Source: Tsukamurella sputi (lineage in GTDB: Bacteria > Actinomycetota > Actinomycetes > Mycobacteriales > Mycobacteriaceae). Taken from it: DNA of 64,000 nucleotides. The stretch covers positions 62,001 to 126,000 of the forward strand of contig NZ_VIGV01000008.1 in assembly GCF_007858445.1 (NCBI RefSeq), written 5' to 3'. The notes beneath the pieces were generated by a model. That model saw only the letters and a list, made by a program, of their open reading frames with translations. It had not been told where the DNA came from and searched no databases. This document shows, piece by piece, positions 51,626-63,449 of this stretch; the first letter of the stretch is position 1, and each line of letters begins with the position of its first letter. The translations under genes and the position numbers were made by a program.

Positions 51626-53215
51626 TCACCCCACAGCCACGACGGGTGCCCGACGGACTTTCTCGACCTGCTCCAGGGCGGCTGCGTACCGCACCAGCTC
51701 GGCGTCGGAACCACGTCCGCCCAGGAAGGACAGACCGAGCGGAAGACCGTCCGGGTCGTAGCCGGCCGGCACCGTGACCTGCGGGTAGCCGGCCGTGGAA
51801 CTCTGCCGGGTCGACGAGGTGAAGGGCTGCGCGGGCGGGCCCTGCCGGTCGACGCGGGGCGCCGCCTCGGCGGTCGGCGTCACGACGGCGTCCAACCGCA
51901 GTCGACCCACCACCTCGTCGATCGCGCGGCGCGCGGCGGCCGTCGCCGCGGCTCGGTGGGCGCGATAGGCGGGCGCCGAGAGGTCCCCGTCGGACGCCTG
52001 CGCCGCCTCGAAGAGGTCCTGCCCGAACAGGGGCAGCTCGACCCGGGCGTGCTCACGCCCGAAGGCGATCAGCCCGGCGAGATCGCGCGGATGCGTGCCC
52101 GGCGTCGCGGCGAGGTACGCGGCGATGTCGTGTTTGAACTCCGTCATGAGCGCCGGCACCAGGTCCTTGGCCACCACCTCGTCGATCGCGGGGACGTCGG
52201 CATCGTCGACCACGACGGCACCTGCGGCGCGGAGCCTGCGCACCGCATCCTCGAAGGCGCGGTCCACCGCGGGATCGAGGCCGACCCGCCCGGTCCGCCA
52301 CAGCCCGATCCGCTTGCCGCGCAGGCCGTCGGCGCGCAGGTCCGTCGGGATCGGCACCTGCGCCGACGATGCCGTGGCGCGGTCGGCCGCATCCGGCCCG
52401 GCGACGGCCCGCAAGGTGATCGCGGCGTCGATGACGGACCGCGCGATCGGTCCGGGCGTGTCCTGCTGCGCCGTGATCGGCACGATCCCGGCCCGGCTCA
52501 CGACGCCCACCGTCGGCCGGATCCCGACGGTCGAGGTCATGGACGCCGGGCACAGCACCGATCCGTCGGTGTCGGTGCCGATCGCTACCACCGCGAGGCC
52601 CGCCGCCACCGCCGCGGCCGCGCCGCTCGACGATCCGCAGGCGCTGCGGTCGAGCGCGTAAGGGTTGCGGGTCCGACCCCCGACGGGGCTCCACCCGGCG
52701 ATCGCCTCCGAGCTGCGGAAGTTGGACCAGACGGAGAGGTTGGTCTTGCCGAGGACCACGGCGCCCGCGCTGCGGAGCGCGGCCACGACGTGCGCGTCGC
52801 GAGCGGGGCGCGCGCCCTCGAGGGCGGTCGATCCGGCGGTGGTGCGCATCCCGTCCGCCGTGTCCATGTTGTCCTTGAGCAGGACCGGGATGCCGTCGAG
52901 GGGACCGCGCACCCCGCCCGAGCGACGCCGCGCGTCGCTGGCTTCGGCCGCGCGCAGCGCGTCGGGATTCGTCCGGATCACCGCGTGCAGGCTCGGGTCG
53001 ACGCGGGCGATCCTGGCCTGGAGCGCACGCGTGAGGTCCCACGAGGTCAGCCGCCGGGCATCCATCGCGCGCTGGAGATCGGGGATGGTCGAGCGTTCGA
53101 GGAGTTCGGCGACGGCTGTCGTCGACAAGGGCTCGGCGCGTGTCAGAGCCGGAACCGAGAGGATCGTCGTCGTCGCGACCAGGACCGCGGCAGGGCGCCG
53201 CCAGCAGAGCTTCAC
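51626..53215 (-). CDS. Secreted amidase (amidase signature family)
   Basis: A 529-residue enzyme with an N-terminal signal peptide (about residues 1-27, basic start then AVLVATTTILSVPALTRA). The amidase-signature triad is recognisable: lysine in PVLLKDNMDTADGM, the cis-serine in ACGSSSGAAAAVAAG and the nucleophilic serine in GTDTDGSVLCPAS. It hydrolyses carboxamides; export implies an extracytoplasmic substrate, perhaps a peptide or nutrient amide. The GTG at 53215 is chosen at the start of the signal sequence. It stands 95 bp downstream of the first SGNH gene and may be co-transcribed with the secreted hydrolases. Confidence 0.85.
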   Translation of the reverse strand: MKLCWRRPAAVLVATTTILSVPALTRAEPLSTTAVAELLERSTIPDLQRAMDARRLTSWDLTRALQARIARVDPSLHAVIRTNPDALRAAEASDARRRSGGVRGPLDGIPVLLKDNMDTADGMRTTAGSTALEGARPARDAHVVAALRSAGAVVLGKTNLSVWSNFRSSEAIAGWSPVGGRTRNPYALDRSACGSSSGAAAAVAAGLAVVAIGTDTDGSVLCPASMTSTVGIRPTVGVVSRAGIVPITAQQDTPGPIARSVIDAAITLRAVAGPDAADRATASSAQVPIPTDLRADGLRGKRIGLWRTGRVGLDPAVDRAFEDAVRRLRAAGAVVVDDADVPAIDEVVAKDLVPALMTEFKHDIAAYLAATPGTHPRDLAGLIAFGREHARVELPLFGQDLFEAAQASDGDLSAPAYRAHRAAATAAARRAIDEVVGRLRLDAVVTPTAEAAPRVDRQGPPAQPFTSSTRQSSTAGYPQVTVPAGYDPDGLPLGLSFLGGRGSDAELVRYAAALEQVEKVRRAPVVAVG

Positions 53216-53310
53216 CCGATGACCGTATGCGGCCGACAGGCCCGCCACCCTGACGCGCGCACCCGTCTTCGGGGTGGTGCAGGCACTACTCCGGCAAGCG
53301 GAGGCCCCGC

Positions 53311-53943
53311 TCAGGCGAGGGCGGCGACGCGCTCGGCGAGCTTCTGATGGGTCGCCGCGTCGGGATGCCCGTCGCTGCTGGATCCGTAGACCCAGCCCTC
53401 GCCGAGCGGGGAGATGACGGACACCGACGGATCCACCGCCCGGGCGGCGCCGACGATGGCGGCCTCCGTCGCCCGCGCGTCGGGGCCGCTCCCGCGGACC
53501 GTCGGGAACACCGTGATCAGCGCGATCTTGGCGTGGGGCGCCTGCGAGCGGACGGTGGTGACGACCTGCCGCACCTGCGCGTCGATCACCGCCGGCGATG
53601 CGCCGACGTCGTTCGATCCGGCCTGTACGACGACGAGCGCCGGGTCGTAGTCGGTCAGCCGCGCGGCCCGCGTCAGGCCCGCGATGGAACCGTCCGCGTA
53701 TCCGGCGCCGCCACGGGCGCTGACGTACACCGAGCGGCGCTCGATGGCGCTGATCATCCGCGGGTAGGCCACGACACCGGGCACCTCGTAGCCGGTGGAG
53801 ATGGACGCCCCGATGACGACGATCGATCGATCGACCGCGGCCCGCGGCGCGACACCGGGCTCGGCGACGGCGGAGGCGCCGCTCATCGACGCGATCACTG
53901 CGGCCCCGATTCCGGCCATTGCACCCAAACGCGACACGCTCAT
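53311..53943 (-). CDS. Secreted SGNH/GDSL hydrolase (copy 1)
   Basis: A 210-residue protein with a signal peptide (about 1-28) and an SGNH esterase fold: block I VVIGASISTGYEV with the nucleophilic serine, block III GSNDVGAS and the C-terminal DGHPDAATHQ with the Asp/His pair. Substrates are acyl esters of carbohydrates or lipids, commonly in the envelope. It is a clear paralogue of the gene at 54069-54881 (same block spacing, for example YVSARGGAGYADGSIAGLT versus YVSARSGAGYADGSIAGLT). A possible start at 53961 adds a few residues before the signal. Confidence 0.85.
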   Translation of the reverse strand: MSVSRLGAMAGIGAAVIASMSGASAVAEPGVAPRAAVDRSIVVIGASISTGYEVPGVVAYPRMISAIERRSVYVSARGGAGYADGSIAGLTRAARLTDYDPALVVVQAGSNDVGASPAVIDAQVRQVVTTVRSQAPHAKIALITVFPTVRGSGPDARATEAAIVGAARAVDPSVSVISPLGEGWVYGSSSDGHPDAATHQKLAERVAALA

Positions 53944-54023
53944 GGCGACATCGTGACACATCATCAGCCACTTGCGTAACTTGCACAACGTGGACAACAG
54001 GACGTGATCCTGCCCCGGAAACG

Positions 54024-54055
54024 ACGGAGCCCCCGCCGGAAAGCGGGGGCTCCGT
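54024..54055. terminator. Hairpin between the two SGNH genes
   Basis: A perfect 13-bp stem (54024-54036 with 54043-54055) and 6-nt loop lie just after the stop of copy 2 (54069, minus) and before the promoter of copy 1, so the two paralogues are transcribed separately. Confidence 0.8.
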
Positions 54056-54068
54056 GTTCGAGAACCTG

Positions 54069-54881
54069 TCAGACGAGGCCTGCGACGCGCTCGGCGATCC
54101 GCTCGTGCGCGGCCGCACCGGGGTGGCCGTCCGCGGACGCACGGTAGGTCCACCCCTCGGCGAGCGGGGAGATCACGGCCACGTTCGGGTCCACCGACCG
54201 CGCGGCACCGACGATCGCGGCGTCCGTGTTCCGCGCCGCAGCACCGTTGTGGATCGACGGGAAGACGGTGACGACGGCGATCTTCGCGTCGGGCGCCTGG
54301 TGGCGCACCGTCGAGACGACCTGTCGCACCTGTCCCGCGACCAGCGCGGGCGGGGCGCCCACGTCGTTTGTCCCGGCCTGCAGCACCACCAGCGCCGGGT
54401 TCCGCGCGGGCAGGTTCGCGGCCTGCGTCAGCCCCGCGATCGAGCCGTCGGCGTATCCGGCGCCGCTGCGGGCGCTGACGTAGACGTCGCGTCCGGACAT
54501 GGCGCCCACCTGACGCGGGTACGCCGACGATGCGGCGACGGCGCGACCGGACGAGACCGACGCACCGATCACGACGACCGACCCGCGGTCCGCGGCGGCC
54601 CGGCTCCGGGGCGCGGGCTGCGGCGCCGCCGCGGGCGTGACCGCAGCCGGCTTCAGGGCGACGGGCTTGGCCGCGACGGGCTTCGCGACGACGGCCCGGG
54701 GCGCGACGGCCTGCTGGACGTGGGGAACGGCGATCGCCGCTCCGGGCTGCGCGCCGCTGTGGGCGGCGCCGGGGTCGGCCGAAGCCGCGGCGATCGCGAA
54801 CGGCGCGAACGCGATGCCCGCCCCCAGGGCGATTCCGTATCCGAGTCTGCGCAGGTGGCGACTGTTCCGCAAGGCGGCCAT
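54069..54881 (-). CDS. Secreted SGNH/GDSL hydrolase (copy 2, with extra Ala/Pro/Lys linker)
   Basis: A 270-residue paralogue of the preceding esterase. It has a signal peptide (about residues 1-36), then an Ala/Val/Pro/Lys-rich low-complexity linker (VAKPVAAKPVALKPAA, about 65-90) that copy 1 lacks, and the SGNH domain with VVVIGASVSSGRAV, AGTNDVGAP and DGHPGAAAHE. The linker may tether it to the cell wall. Start at 54881 with GAGAGG upstream. Confidence 0.85.
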   Translation of the reverse strand: MAALRNSRHLRRLGYGIALGAGIAFAPFAIAAASADPGAAHSGAQPGAAIAVPHVQQAVAPRAVVAKPVAAKPVALKPAAVTPAAAPQPAPRSRAAADRGSVVVIGASVSSGRAVAASSAYPRQVGAMSGRDVYVSARSGAGYADGSIAGLTQAANLPARNPALVVLQAGTNDVGAPPALVAGQVRQVVSTVRHQAPDAKIAVVTVFPSIHNGAAARNTDAAIVGAARSVDPNVAVISPLAEGWTYRASADGHPGAAAHERIAERVAGLV

Positions 54882-55110
54882 ACGGCGGACCTCTCTCGGT
54901 TCGAGTGGAGCATGGACGGCAATCCGGTCCTCACGGAATGCACAGGACGAAACCCGCGGCAGTGCACCGCGGGATCCAGGGAGAATGTACTCGATCCCCG
55001 CCTCCGGCGGACCCACCGACCCGCGGTTTCCGCGTCCGAATTCTGGCATCGCAACGCGACGTAGGATGGAGCGGTCATCGCAGGGCGAACATGGTGGGAG
55101 CAGAGCGGCA

Positions 55111-56259
55111 GTGGGTGCGCATGCACGGCACGGTCTCGCGCAGATCGCAGCCGATATCGAGCCCGTGGCGGACGACTTCACCAAGGGGCTGTTCGCACGG
55201 CTCTTCGCGTTGGACCCGTCGCTGCGCGACCTCTTCCCCGCCAACATGACGGGCCACCGTGCCACATTCCTGCGGGTGCTCGATCACGTCTTCACCTCGA
55301 TCCCCCAGCCCGACGGGCACGACGACCTGATCGAGTTCCTGGCGCAGCTCGGGCGCGATCACCGCAAGTACGGCCTCACCGAGGCGCACTACGACACCAT
55401 GGCCGCGGCGCTCATCGCGGAGGTCCACGCCGTCTACGAGCCGCACGGCGGGCTCGACGACGAGGACGCCGCGGTGCTCGAGCAGGGCGTGCAGCTGCTG
55501 ACCGGTGTGATGCGGGGCGGTGCCCACTCGGATCCGACGCCCGCGCGTCGGCGGGCCCGCGTCGTGGAGGTGCTGCGCCCGCACCCCGGCCTGTCGGTGG
55601 TGCGCCTCGTCGCGGACGAGCCGCTGCTCTTCCGGCCGGGCCAGTACGTGGAGACGCAGATCCCCCAGATGCCGCGCGTGTGGCGCCCACTGTCGCTCGC
55701 GATGCCGCCGAACACTCAGGGTCAGCTGGAGTTCCACATCCGGGCCGTTCCCGGCGGATACCTCTCCAGCACCGTCTTCGGCGAGACCCGCCCGGGCGAC
55801 GTGTGGCAGTTCGGCCAGGTCCACGGGCTCCTGCGGCCCGACGGTGACCGTCCGGTCACGATGATCGCCGGCGGTACCGGCCTCGCGCCGATGAAGTCGA
55901 TCCTGCTGGCGATGTCCATGAACGCGAACAACCCCGACGTGCACCTCCTGGTGGGGGCGCGATCGCCGGGGTTGCTCTACGATTCGGAATCCTTGGCGCC
56001 GCTCGCGGCGACGAATCCGTGGTTGAAGGTGACGCAGGTGACGGACGCGCGGAGCGATCCGTGGTGGCTCAAGCGACCCGCCACGGCCTACCGCGCGCTC
56101 CCGCTCCGGCACGGCTCCCTGGTCGACGCGATGTCCCGCCTGGACCTGACCGGACATCGCGTGCTGATCGCCGGGCCCCGGGGCCTGCTGCGCGCCGCGA
56201 GCGAGGCCGCGGTCGCGCGGGGTGCCGCCCCCGAGGACGTGGTGACCGACCCGCTGTGA
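55111..56259 (+). CDS. Flavohaemoprotein-like protein: globin plus FAD/NAD reductase (Rv0385-like)
   Basis: A 382-residue fusion of a globin domain (residues about 1-135, with the proximal-histidine region LGRDHRKYGLTEAHYD) and a ferredoxin-reductase module: FRPGQYVETQI, WRPLSLAMPP for FAD and AGGTGLAPMKSILL for NAD. Such proteins detoxify NO or, in mycobacterial type II, oxidise D-lactate. It lies next to clpB in M. tuberculosis too. GTG at 55111 is preferred because the in-frame ATG at 55066 overlaps a TAGGAT -10-like element. Confidence 0.83.
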   Translation: MGAHARHGLAQIAADIEPVADDFTKGLFARLFALDPSLRDLFPANMTGHRATFLRVLDHVFTSIPQPDGHDDLIEFLAQLGRDHRKYGLTEAHYDTMAAALIAEVHAVYEPHGGLDDEDAAVLEQGVQLLTGVMRGGAHSDPTPARRRARVVEVLRPHPGLSVVRLVADEPLLFRPGQYVETQIPQMPRVWRPLSLAMPPNTQGQLEFHIRAVPGGYLSSTVFGETRPGDVWQFGQVHGLLRPDGDRPVTMIAGGTGLAPMKSILLAMSMNANNPDVHLLVGARSPGLLYDSESLAPLAATNPWLKVTQVTDARSDPWWLKRPATAYRALPLRHGSLVDAMSRLDLTGHRVLIAGPRGLLRAASEAAVARGAAPEDVVTDPL

Positions 56260-56302
56260 CCGGGCGCCCGACCGCCGCTTCGGGCCGGGAACGGCCGTGG
56301 CG

Positions 56303-56694
56303 TCAGCGGCGACGGCTCCGGGGCTGCCAGACGACCATCGCGGAGGACTTCGGCACGTGCACCAGCTCACCGCCGGTACGTCGCACGCTCTCGACCTGTG
56401 CGGTGAGCTCCTCGACCCGCCGCTGCAGCGCATCGACCTGATTGGTGAGGTCGATGATCCGCTTGATGCCGGCCAGGTTCACGCCCTCGTCCTGCGAGAG
56501 CCGCTGCACCTCGCGCAGCAGATCGACGTCGCGCGAGGAGTAGCGCCGACCCCCGCCCGCCGACCGCTCGGGCGTCACGAGCCCGAGACGGTCGTACGTG
56601 CGGAGGGTCTGCGCATGCATCCCCGCGAGCTGTGCAGCGACCGAGATCATGAACACGTGGGCGTCCGGATCGTCGGGGAACTGCTGGTCGCCGT

Positions 56695-56698
<4 letters not shown>
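56303..56698 (-). CDS. hspR: Heat-shock repressor HspR
   Basis: A 131-residue MerR-family repressor that binds HAIR elements, often together with DnaK, and shuts off heat-shock genes under normal conditions. The helix-turn-helix [22 protein letters not shown] and wing [14 protein letters not shown] are typical, followed by a coiled coil ([19 protein letters not shown]) and a C-terminal tail. It is the last gene of the dnaK operon and overlaps dnaJ by 4 bp, so repressor and chaperones are made together, closing a negative loop. Confidence 0.95.
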
Positions 56699-57912
<1,214 letters not shown>

Positions 57913-57929
57913 TGGGCATCACCTCCTTT

Positions 57930-58525
57930 CTATGACTCGCCCTGCGCGGACTCGTCCTGCGACTGCGCCGGACGGTCCGTGACGGCGACCATCGCGTTGC
58001 GGATCACCTTGCCATCGATCCGGTACCCCTGGCGCAGGACCGCTCCCAGAACGGGATCGGCTCCGTCGCCCTCATGCTGCACGGCCTCGTGGATGGCGGG
58101 ATCGAACTCGTCGCCCTCCTCGCCGAAGGACTCGAGTCCCAGGGCCTTGAGCACACCGTCGAGCTTGTCGGACACGGACTTCAGCGGCCCGGCCTCGAGA
58201 TCGCCGTGGCTGCGAGCCCGGTCCAGATCGTCCAAGACGACCAGCAGCTCACCGACCACGAAGGCCTTGCCCGCGGCGCGGGCGTCGACCACGTCGCGCG
58301 CGGTGCGCTTGCGGTAGTTGGCGAACTCGGCCGAGACGCGCTGCAGGTCCGCGGTGAGCTCCGCCTCCTTGCTCGACGGTGCCCCGTCCACGGCCTCCGC
58401 CGCGTCGTCCGGCCCGGCCGCAGCCGCGTCGTCCGGCCCGGCCGGGGCCGTGGCGGACTCATCCACCACGGCCTCCGACTCCGGGCTCACCTCGTCCGGC
58501 TCCACCGGGTTGTCGGGGCTCGTCA

Positions 58526-58526
<1 letters not shown>
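57930..58526 (-). CDS. grpE: Nucleotide exchange factor GrpE
   Basis: Releases ADP from DnaK. The 198-residue protein has an acidic, disordered N-terminus (about 60 residues), the long coiled-coil helix ([20 protein letters not shown]) and the beta-domain with [19 protein letters not shown] and [10 protein letters not shown]. The ATG overlaps the dnaK stop by 1 bp (TAATG). Standard operon order dnaK-grpE-dnaJ-hspR. Confidence 0.96.
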
Positions 58527-60367
<1,841 letters not shown>

Positions 60368-60450
60368 ATTGATATGCCTCCTGATAGTTCTGCTACTGAT
60401 CCAGACTTCAGCGCCCCCGACTCAAGGGGCGAACACCTCAGTTCTACCCC

Positions 60451-60471
60451 ATTGAGCGGGACACGCTCAAG
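60451..60471. promoter_or_regulatory. HAIR element 1 upstream of dnaK
   Basis: ATTGAGC-N7-GCTCAAG; on the minus strand it reads CTTGAGC-N7-GCTCAAT and overlaps a TTGAGC -35 with TAGAAC 18 nt downstream. Binding of HspR here would block the promoter directly. Confidence 0.85.
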
Positions 60472-60527
60472 TAGTACGTCATGTCCAACGGGCGACCCGT
60501 CAGGAATGTTCCCGATTCTCGAAAAAA

Positions 60528-60548
60528 GTTGAGCGAAGTCGACTCAAC
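60528..60548. promoter_or_regulatory. HAIR element 2 upstream of dnaK
   Basis: GTTGAGC-N7-ACTCAAC, matching the consensus at 11 of 14 arm positions. Two operators 77 bp apart are also found in other actinobacterial dnaK promoters. The remaining 60368-60661 spacer contains no other element I can support. Confidence 0.8.
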
Positions 60549-60661
60549 TAGGATCGCCGCAGGTCATACGTTCCGGCGGTGCGCCGTCCGCGGGAAATCC
60601 CCGGGGTCGTCCGAGTAGTTCCACGGATCCGTCGCGGTGCGGAAGCCGGTGGACTGGACGC

Positions 60662-60976
60662 ATGAGCAGCCTCGCCCCCACCGATCGCAGGTACGCCGTC
60701 CGCGTCGGCTTCGCCCGGACCGCGGCGGGGGTGATCGGCGCGGCGCTCGCGATCCTGCTGCTCGCGATCGGCTCCCTCCCGGTCGATCCCGCATCGGAGT
60801 TCGACACCAGGAACGGCACGCGGGAGTACCCCGACGTCGACGCCATCCTGACGGTCTGCGCGGTCTCGGCCCTGATCATTCCGATCGCCGCCGCGATCGG
60901 TCTCGGGATCGGCCGCGGGAGGTGCCGCGGCTTCTGCGGAATCGTGCTCGCGATCGCCGCGTACATCTACCTGTAG
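60662..60976 (+). CDS. Small membrane protein, unknown
   Basis: A 104-residue protein with three hydrophobic segments (ARTAAGVIGAALAILLLAIGS, VCAVSALIIPIAAAIGLGIG and FCGIVLAIAAYIYL) and a polar loop DTRNGTREYPD between the first two. No family recognised. It starts 113 bp from the second HAIR element and reads away from dnaK, so heat-shock control of this divergent gene is possible but unsupported. A modest hairpin follows it. Confidence 0.6.
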   Translation: MSSLAPTDRRYAVRVGFARTAAGVIGAALAILLLAIGSLPVDPASEFDTRNGTREYPDVDAILTVCAVSALIIPIAAAIGLGIGRGRCRGFCGIVLAIAAYIYL

Positions 60977-60986
60977 AGACACGGCG

Positions 60987-61016
60987 GCGGGCGGGCCGCC
61001 GAAACGACCCGCCCGC
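60987..61016. terminator. Hairpin between the small membrane protein and lon
   Basis: A perfect 9-bp GCGGGCGGG/CCCGCCCGC stem with a 12-nt loop in the 53-bp gap between convergent genes. Loop is long and no T run follows; moderate support. Confidence 0.5.
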
Positions 61017-61029
61017 ACCGTCGAACCTG

Positions 61030-63360
61030 CTAGGCCGCAGCCTGCACGCCCTCCGACACCGGCTCCAGAGCCTGCGCGACGATCTCGGCGACGTCGACCG
61101 TCGGCTTCACCTCGAGCGCGTCGAGGACCTCTGCCGGGACATCGTCCAGGTCGGGCTCGTTGCGCTGCGGGACGAAGACCGTCTTCAGGCCGTTGCGCTG
61201 CGCGGCCAGCAGCTTCTGCTTGACGCCGCCGATCGGCAGCACCCGGCCGTTCAGAGTGACCTCGCCGGTCATGCCGACATCGCTGCGCACCCGCCGCCCC
61301 GCCAGCATGGAGACCAGCGCGGTGACCATCGTGACGCCCGCCGACGGACCGTCCTTCGGAACCGCGCCGGCCGGGAAGTGGATGTGCACCGTGCCGTTCA
61401 GCGCGGACGGTTCGATGCCGAAGTCGGCGGAGTGGGCCTGCACGTACGACAGCGCGATCTGCGCCGACTCCTTCATGACGTCGCCCAGCTGGCCCGTCAG
61501 CTTGAGCTCGGGGCCGGATTCGCCGGCGGTGTGCAGCGCCTCGATGAACAGCACGTCGCCGCCCATACCCGTGACCGCGAGACCCGTTGCCACGCCGGGC
61601 ACCTCGGTGCGCTCCGCCGTCTCCGGGGTGAATCGGGGCCGGCCCAGGTAGCCCTGCAGGTCGTCGACGCCCACCACGGTGGCAGCCTCACCGGACGACT
61701 GCTCGACCGCGACCTTGCGCAACGCCTTGGCGAGCAGCCGCTCGAACTGCCGCACACCCGGCTCGCGGGTGTAGTTCGCGGCGATCTCGCGGAGGGCCTC
61801 GTCGGTGATCGTCACCTCGTCGGGCGTCAGCGCCGCCTTCTCGAGCTGTCGCGGGACGAGGTAGTCCCGGGCGATGGCGACCTTGTCGTCCTCGGTGTAG
61901 CCGTCGAGGGTGACCAGCTCCATGCGGTCGAGCAGCGCCGACGGGATGTTCTCCACCACGTTGGCCGTCGCGAGGAAGACCACGTCGGACAGGTCCAGAT
62001 CGAGATCGAGGTAGTGGTCGCGGAAGGTGTGGTTCTGCGCGGGGTCGAGGACCTCGAGCAGCGCCGCCGCGGGGTCGCCGCGGTAGTCGGAGCCCACCTT
62101 GTCGATCTCGTCGAGCAGCACCACCGGGTTCATCGAACCCGCCTCGCCGATCGCGCGCACGATGCGGCCGGGCAGCGCGCCCACGTACGTACGACGGTGC
62201 CCGCGGATCTCCGCCTCGTCGCGCACGCCGCCCAGGGCGACGCGAACGAACTTGCGGCCCAACGCCCGCGCGACGGACTCCCCGAGCGAGGTCTTGCCGA
62301 CACCGGGAGGGCCGGCGAGCACCATCACGGCGCCCGAGCCGCGGCCGCCGACCAGCGACATGCCGCGCTGGGCCCGTCGCGACCGCACGGCCAGGTATTC
62401 GACGATGCGGTCCTTCACGTCGTCGAGGCCGTGGTGATCGGCATCCAGGATCGCCCGCGCGCCGGGCAGGTCGTCAGAGTCCTCGGTCGTGACGTTCCAC
62501 GGCAGGTCGAGGACGGTGTCGAGCCAGGTGCGGATCCAGCCCGCTTCGGGGCTCTGGTCGGTGCCGCGCTCGAGCTTGCCCACCTCACGCAGCGCCGCCT
62601 GAAGGACCTTCTCCGGCAGGTCGGCCGCCTCGACGCGCGAGCGGTAGTCGTCGGCGCCGTCGGGCTCGTCCTCGCCGAGTTCCTTGCGGATGGCGTTCAG
62701 CTGCTGGCGGAGCAGGAACTCCTTCTGCTGCTTCTCCATTCCGTCGCGCACGTCGGAGGCGATCTTGTCGCTGACCTCGGTCTCGGCGAGGTGCTCGCCG
62801 GTCCAGTCGATGAGCTGCTGCAGCCGCGCGTCGACGTCGCCGGTCTCCAGGAGGGTGCGCTTCTGCTCGTTCGTCAGCCACGACGAGTAGCCCGACGTGT
62901 CCGCCAGCGCGGCGGGATCGGTGAGCTTGTTGACGGCGTCGATGACCTGCCAGGCCTCGCGGCGCTGGAGCATCGCGAGCACGACCTTCTTGTACTCGGC
63001 GGCGAGCTCGCGGGTGCGCTCGGTGGCGGCGGTCTCGTCGACAAGGTCGACCTCGACCCACAGCGCCGCGCCCGGCCCGGTGGTGCCGGAGCCGATGTGC
63101 GCGCGCTGCTCGCCGCGCAGCACCGCGACGTATTCGGACTGTCCCGGCACCCGCCCGACCTGCACGATCGAGGCGACGACGCCGTGCGTCGGGTAGCGAT
63201 CGTCGAGCCGCGGGGCGATGAGGAGCTTGCCGCGGTCGCTCGCGCGGCCGGCGTCGACCGCGGCCTGAGCGGCGTCGTCGAGCGTGATGGGCACGACCAT
63301 GCCGGGCAGCACCACGAGGTCGGGGACGAAGAGGACGGGCAGTGAGATCTGCTCAGACAT
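61030..63360 (-). CDS. lon: ATP-dependent protease Lon
   Basis: AAA+ serine protease that degrades misfolded and regulatory proteins. The 776-residue product has an N-terminal substrate-binding domain, AAA+ module with Walker A GPPGVGKTSLG near residue 350, and the Ser-Lys protease with KDGPSAGVTM (S about 672) and GGVKQKLLAA (K about 712). GGGAGG precedes the ATG by 4 nt. A HAIR element 12 bp upstream makes it part of the HspR regulon, as in Streptomyces. M. tuberculosis lacks lon. Confidence 0.97.
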   Translation of the reverse strand: MSEQISLPVLFVPDLVVLPGMVVPITLDDAAQAAVDAGRASDRGKLLIAPRLDDRYPTHGVVASIVQVGRVPGQSEYVAVLRGEQRAHIGSGTTGPGAALWVEVDLVDETAATERTRELAAEYKKVVLAMLQRREAWQVIDAVNKLTDPAALADTSGYSSWLTNEQKRTLLETGDVDARLQQLIDWTGEHLAETEVSDKIASDVRDGMEKQQKEFLLRQQLNAIRKELGEDEPDGADDYRSRVEAADLPEKVLQAALREVGKLERGTDQSPEAGWIRTWLDTVLDLPWNVTTEDSDDLPGARAILDADHHGLDDVKDRIVEYLAVRSRRAQRGMSLVGGRGSGAVMVLAGPPGVGKTSLGESVARALGRKFVRVALGGVRDEAEIRGHRRTYVGALPGRIVRAIGEAGSMNPVVLLDEIDKVGSDYRGDPAAALLEVLDPAQNHTFRDHYLDLDLDLSDVVFLATANVVENIPSALLDRMELVTLDGYTEDDKVAIARDYLVPRQLEKAALTPDEVTITDEALREIAANYTREPGVRQFERLLAKALRKVAVEQSSGEAATVVGVDDLQGYLGRPRFTPETAERTEVPGVATGLAVTGMGGDVLFIEALHTAGESGPELKLTGQLGDVMKESAQIALSYVQAHSADFGIEPSALNGTVHIHFPAGAVPKDGPSAGVTMVTALVSMLAGRRVRSDVGMTGEVTLNGRVLPIGGVKQKLLAAQRNGLKTVFVPQRNEPDLDDVPAEVLDALEVKPTVDVAEIVAQALEPVSEGVQAAA

Positions 63361-63372
63361 GGGGCCTCCCAA

Positions 63373-63393
63373 GTTCAGTCTGATCCGCTCAAC
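63373..63393. promoter_or_regulatory. HAIR element at the lon promoter
   Basis: On the minus strand GTTGAGC-N7-ACTGAAC, matching the consensus at 10 of 14 arm positions, only 12 bp before the lon start, so it overlaps the transcript start or leader. Confidence 0.7.
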
Positions 63394-63398
63394 GCCGT

Positions 63399-63426
63399 TG
63401 CCCGGCCGGGTTGTTCCGGCCGGGCA
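63399..63426 (-). terminator. Terminator of the P1B ATPase gene, upstream of lon
   Basis: A perfect 11-bp TGCCCGGCCGG/CCGGCCGGGCA stem with a 6-nt GTTGTT loop, 23 bp after the ATPase stop at 63450. Confidence 0.8.
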
Positions 63427-63449
63427 TCGGCGTTCGCCGTCAGCGGATT

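Noticed and set aside
60637-63345. A 902-codon plus-strand open frame over lon
   Set aside because: Antisense shadow of lon, which has complete AAA+ and protease motifs on the minus strand.
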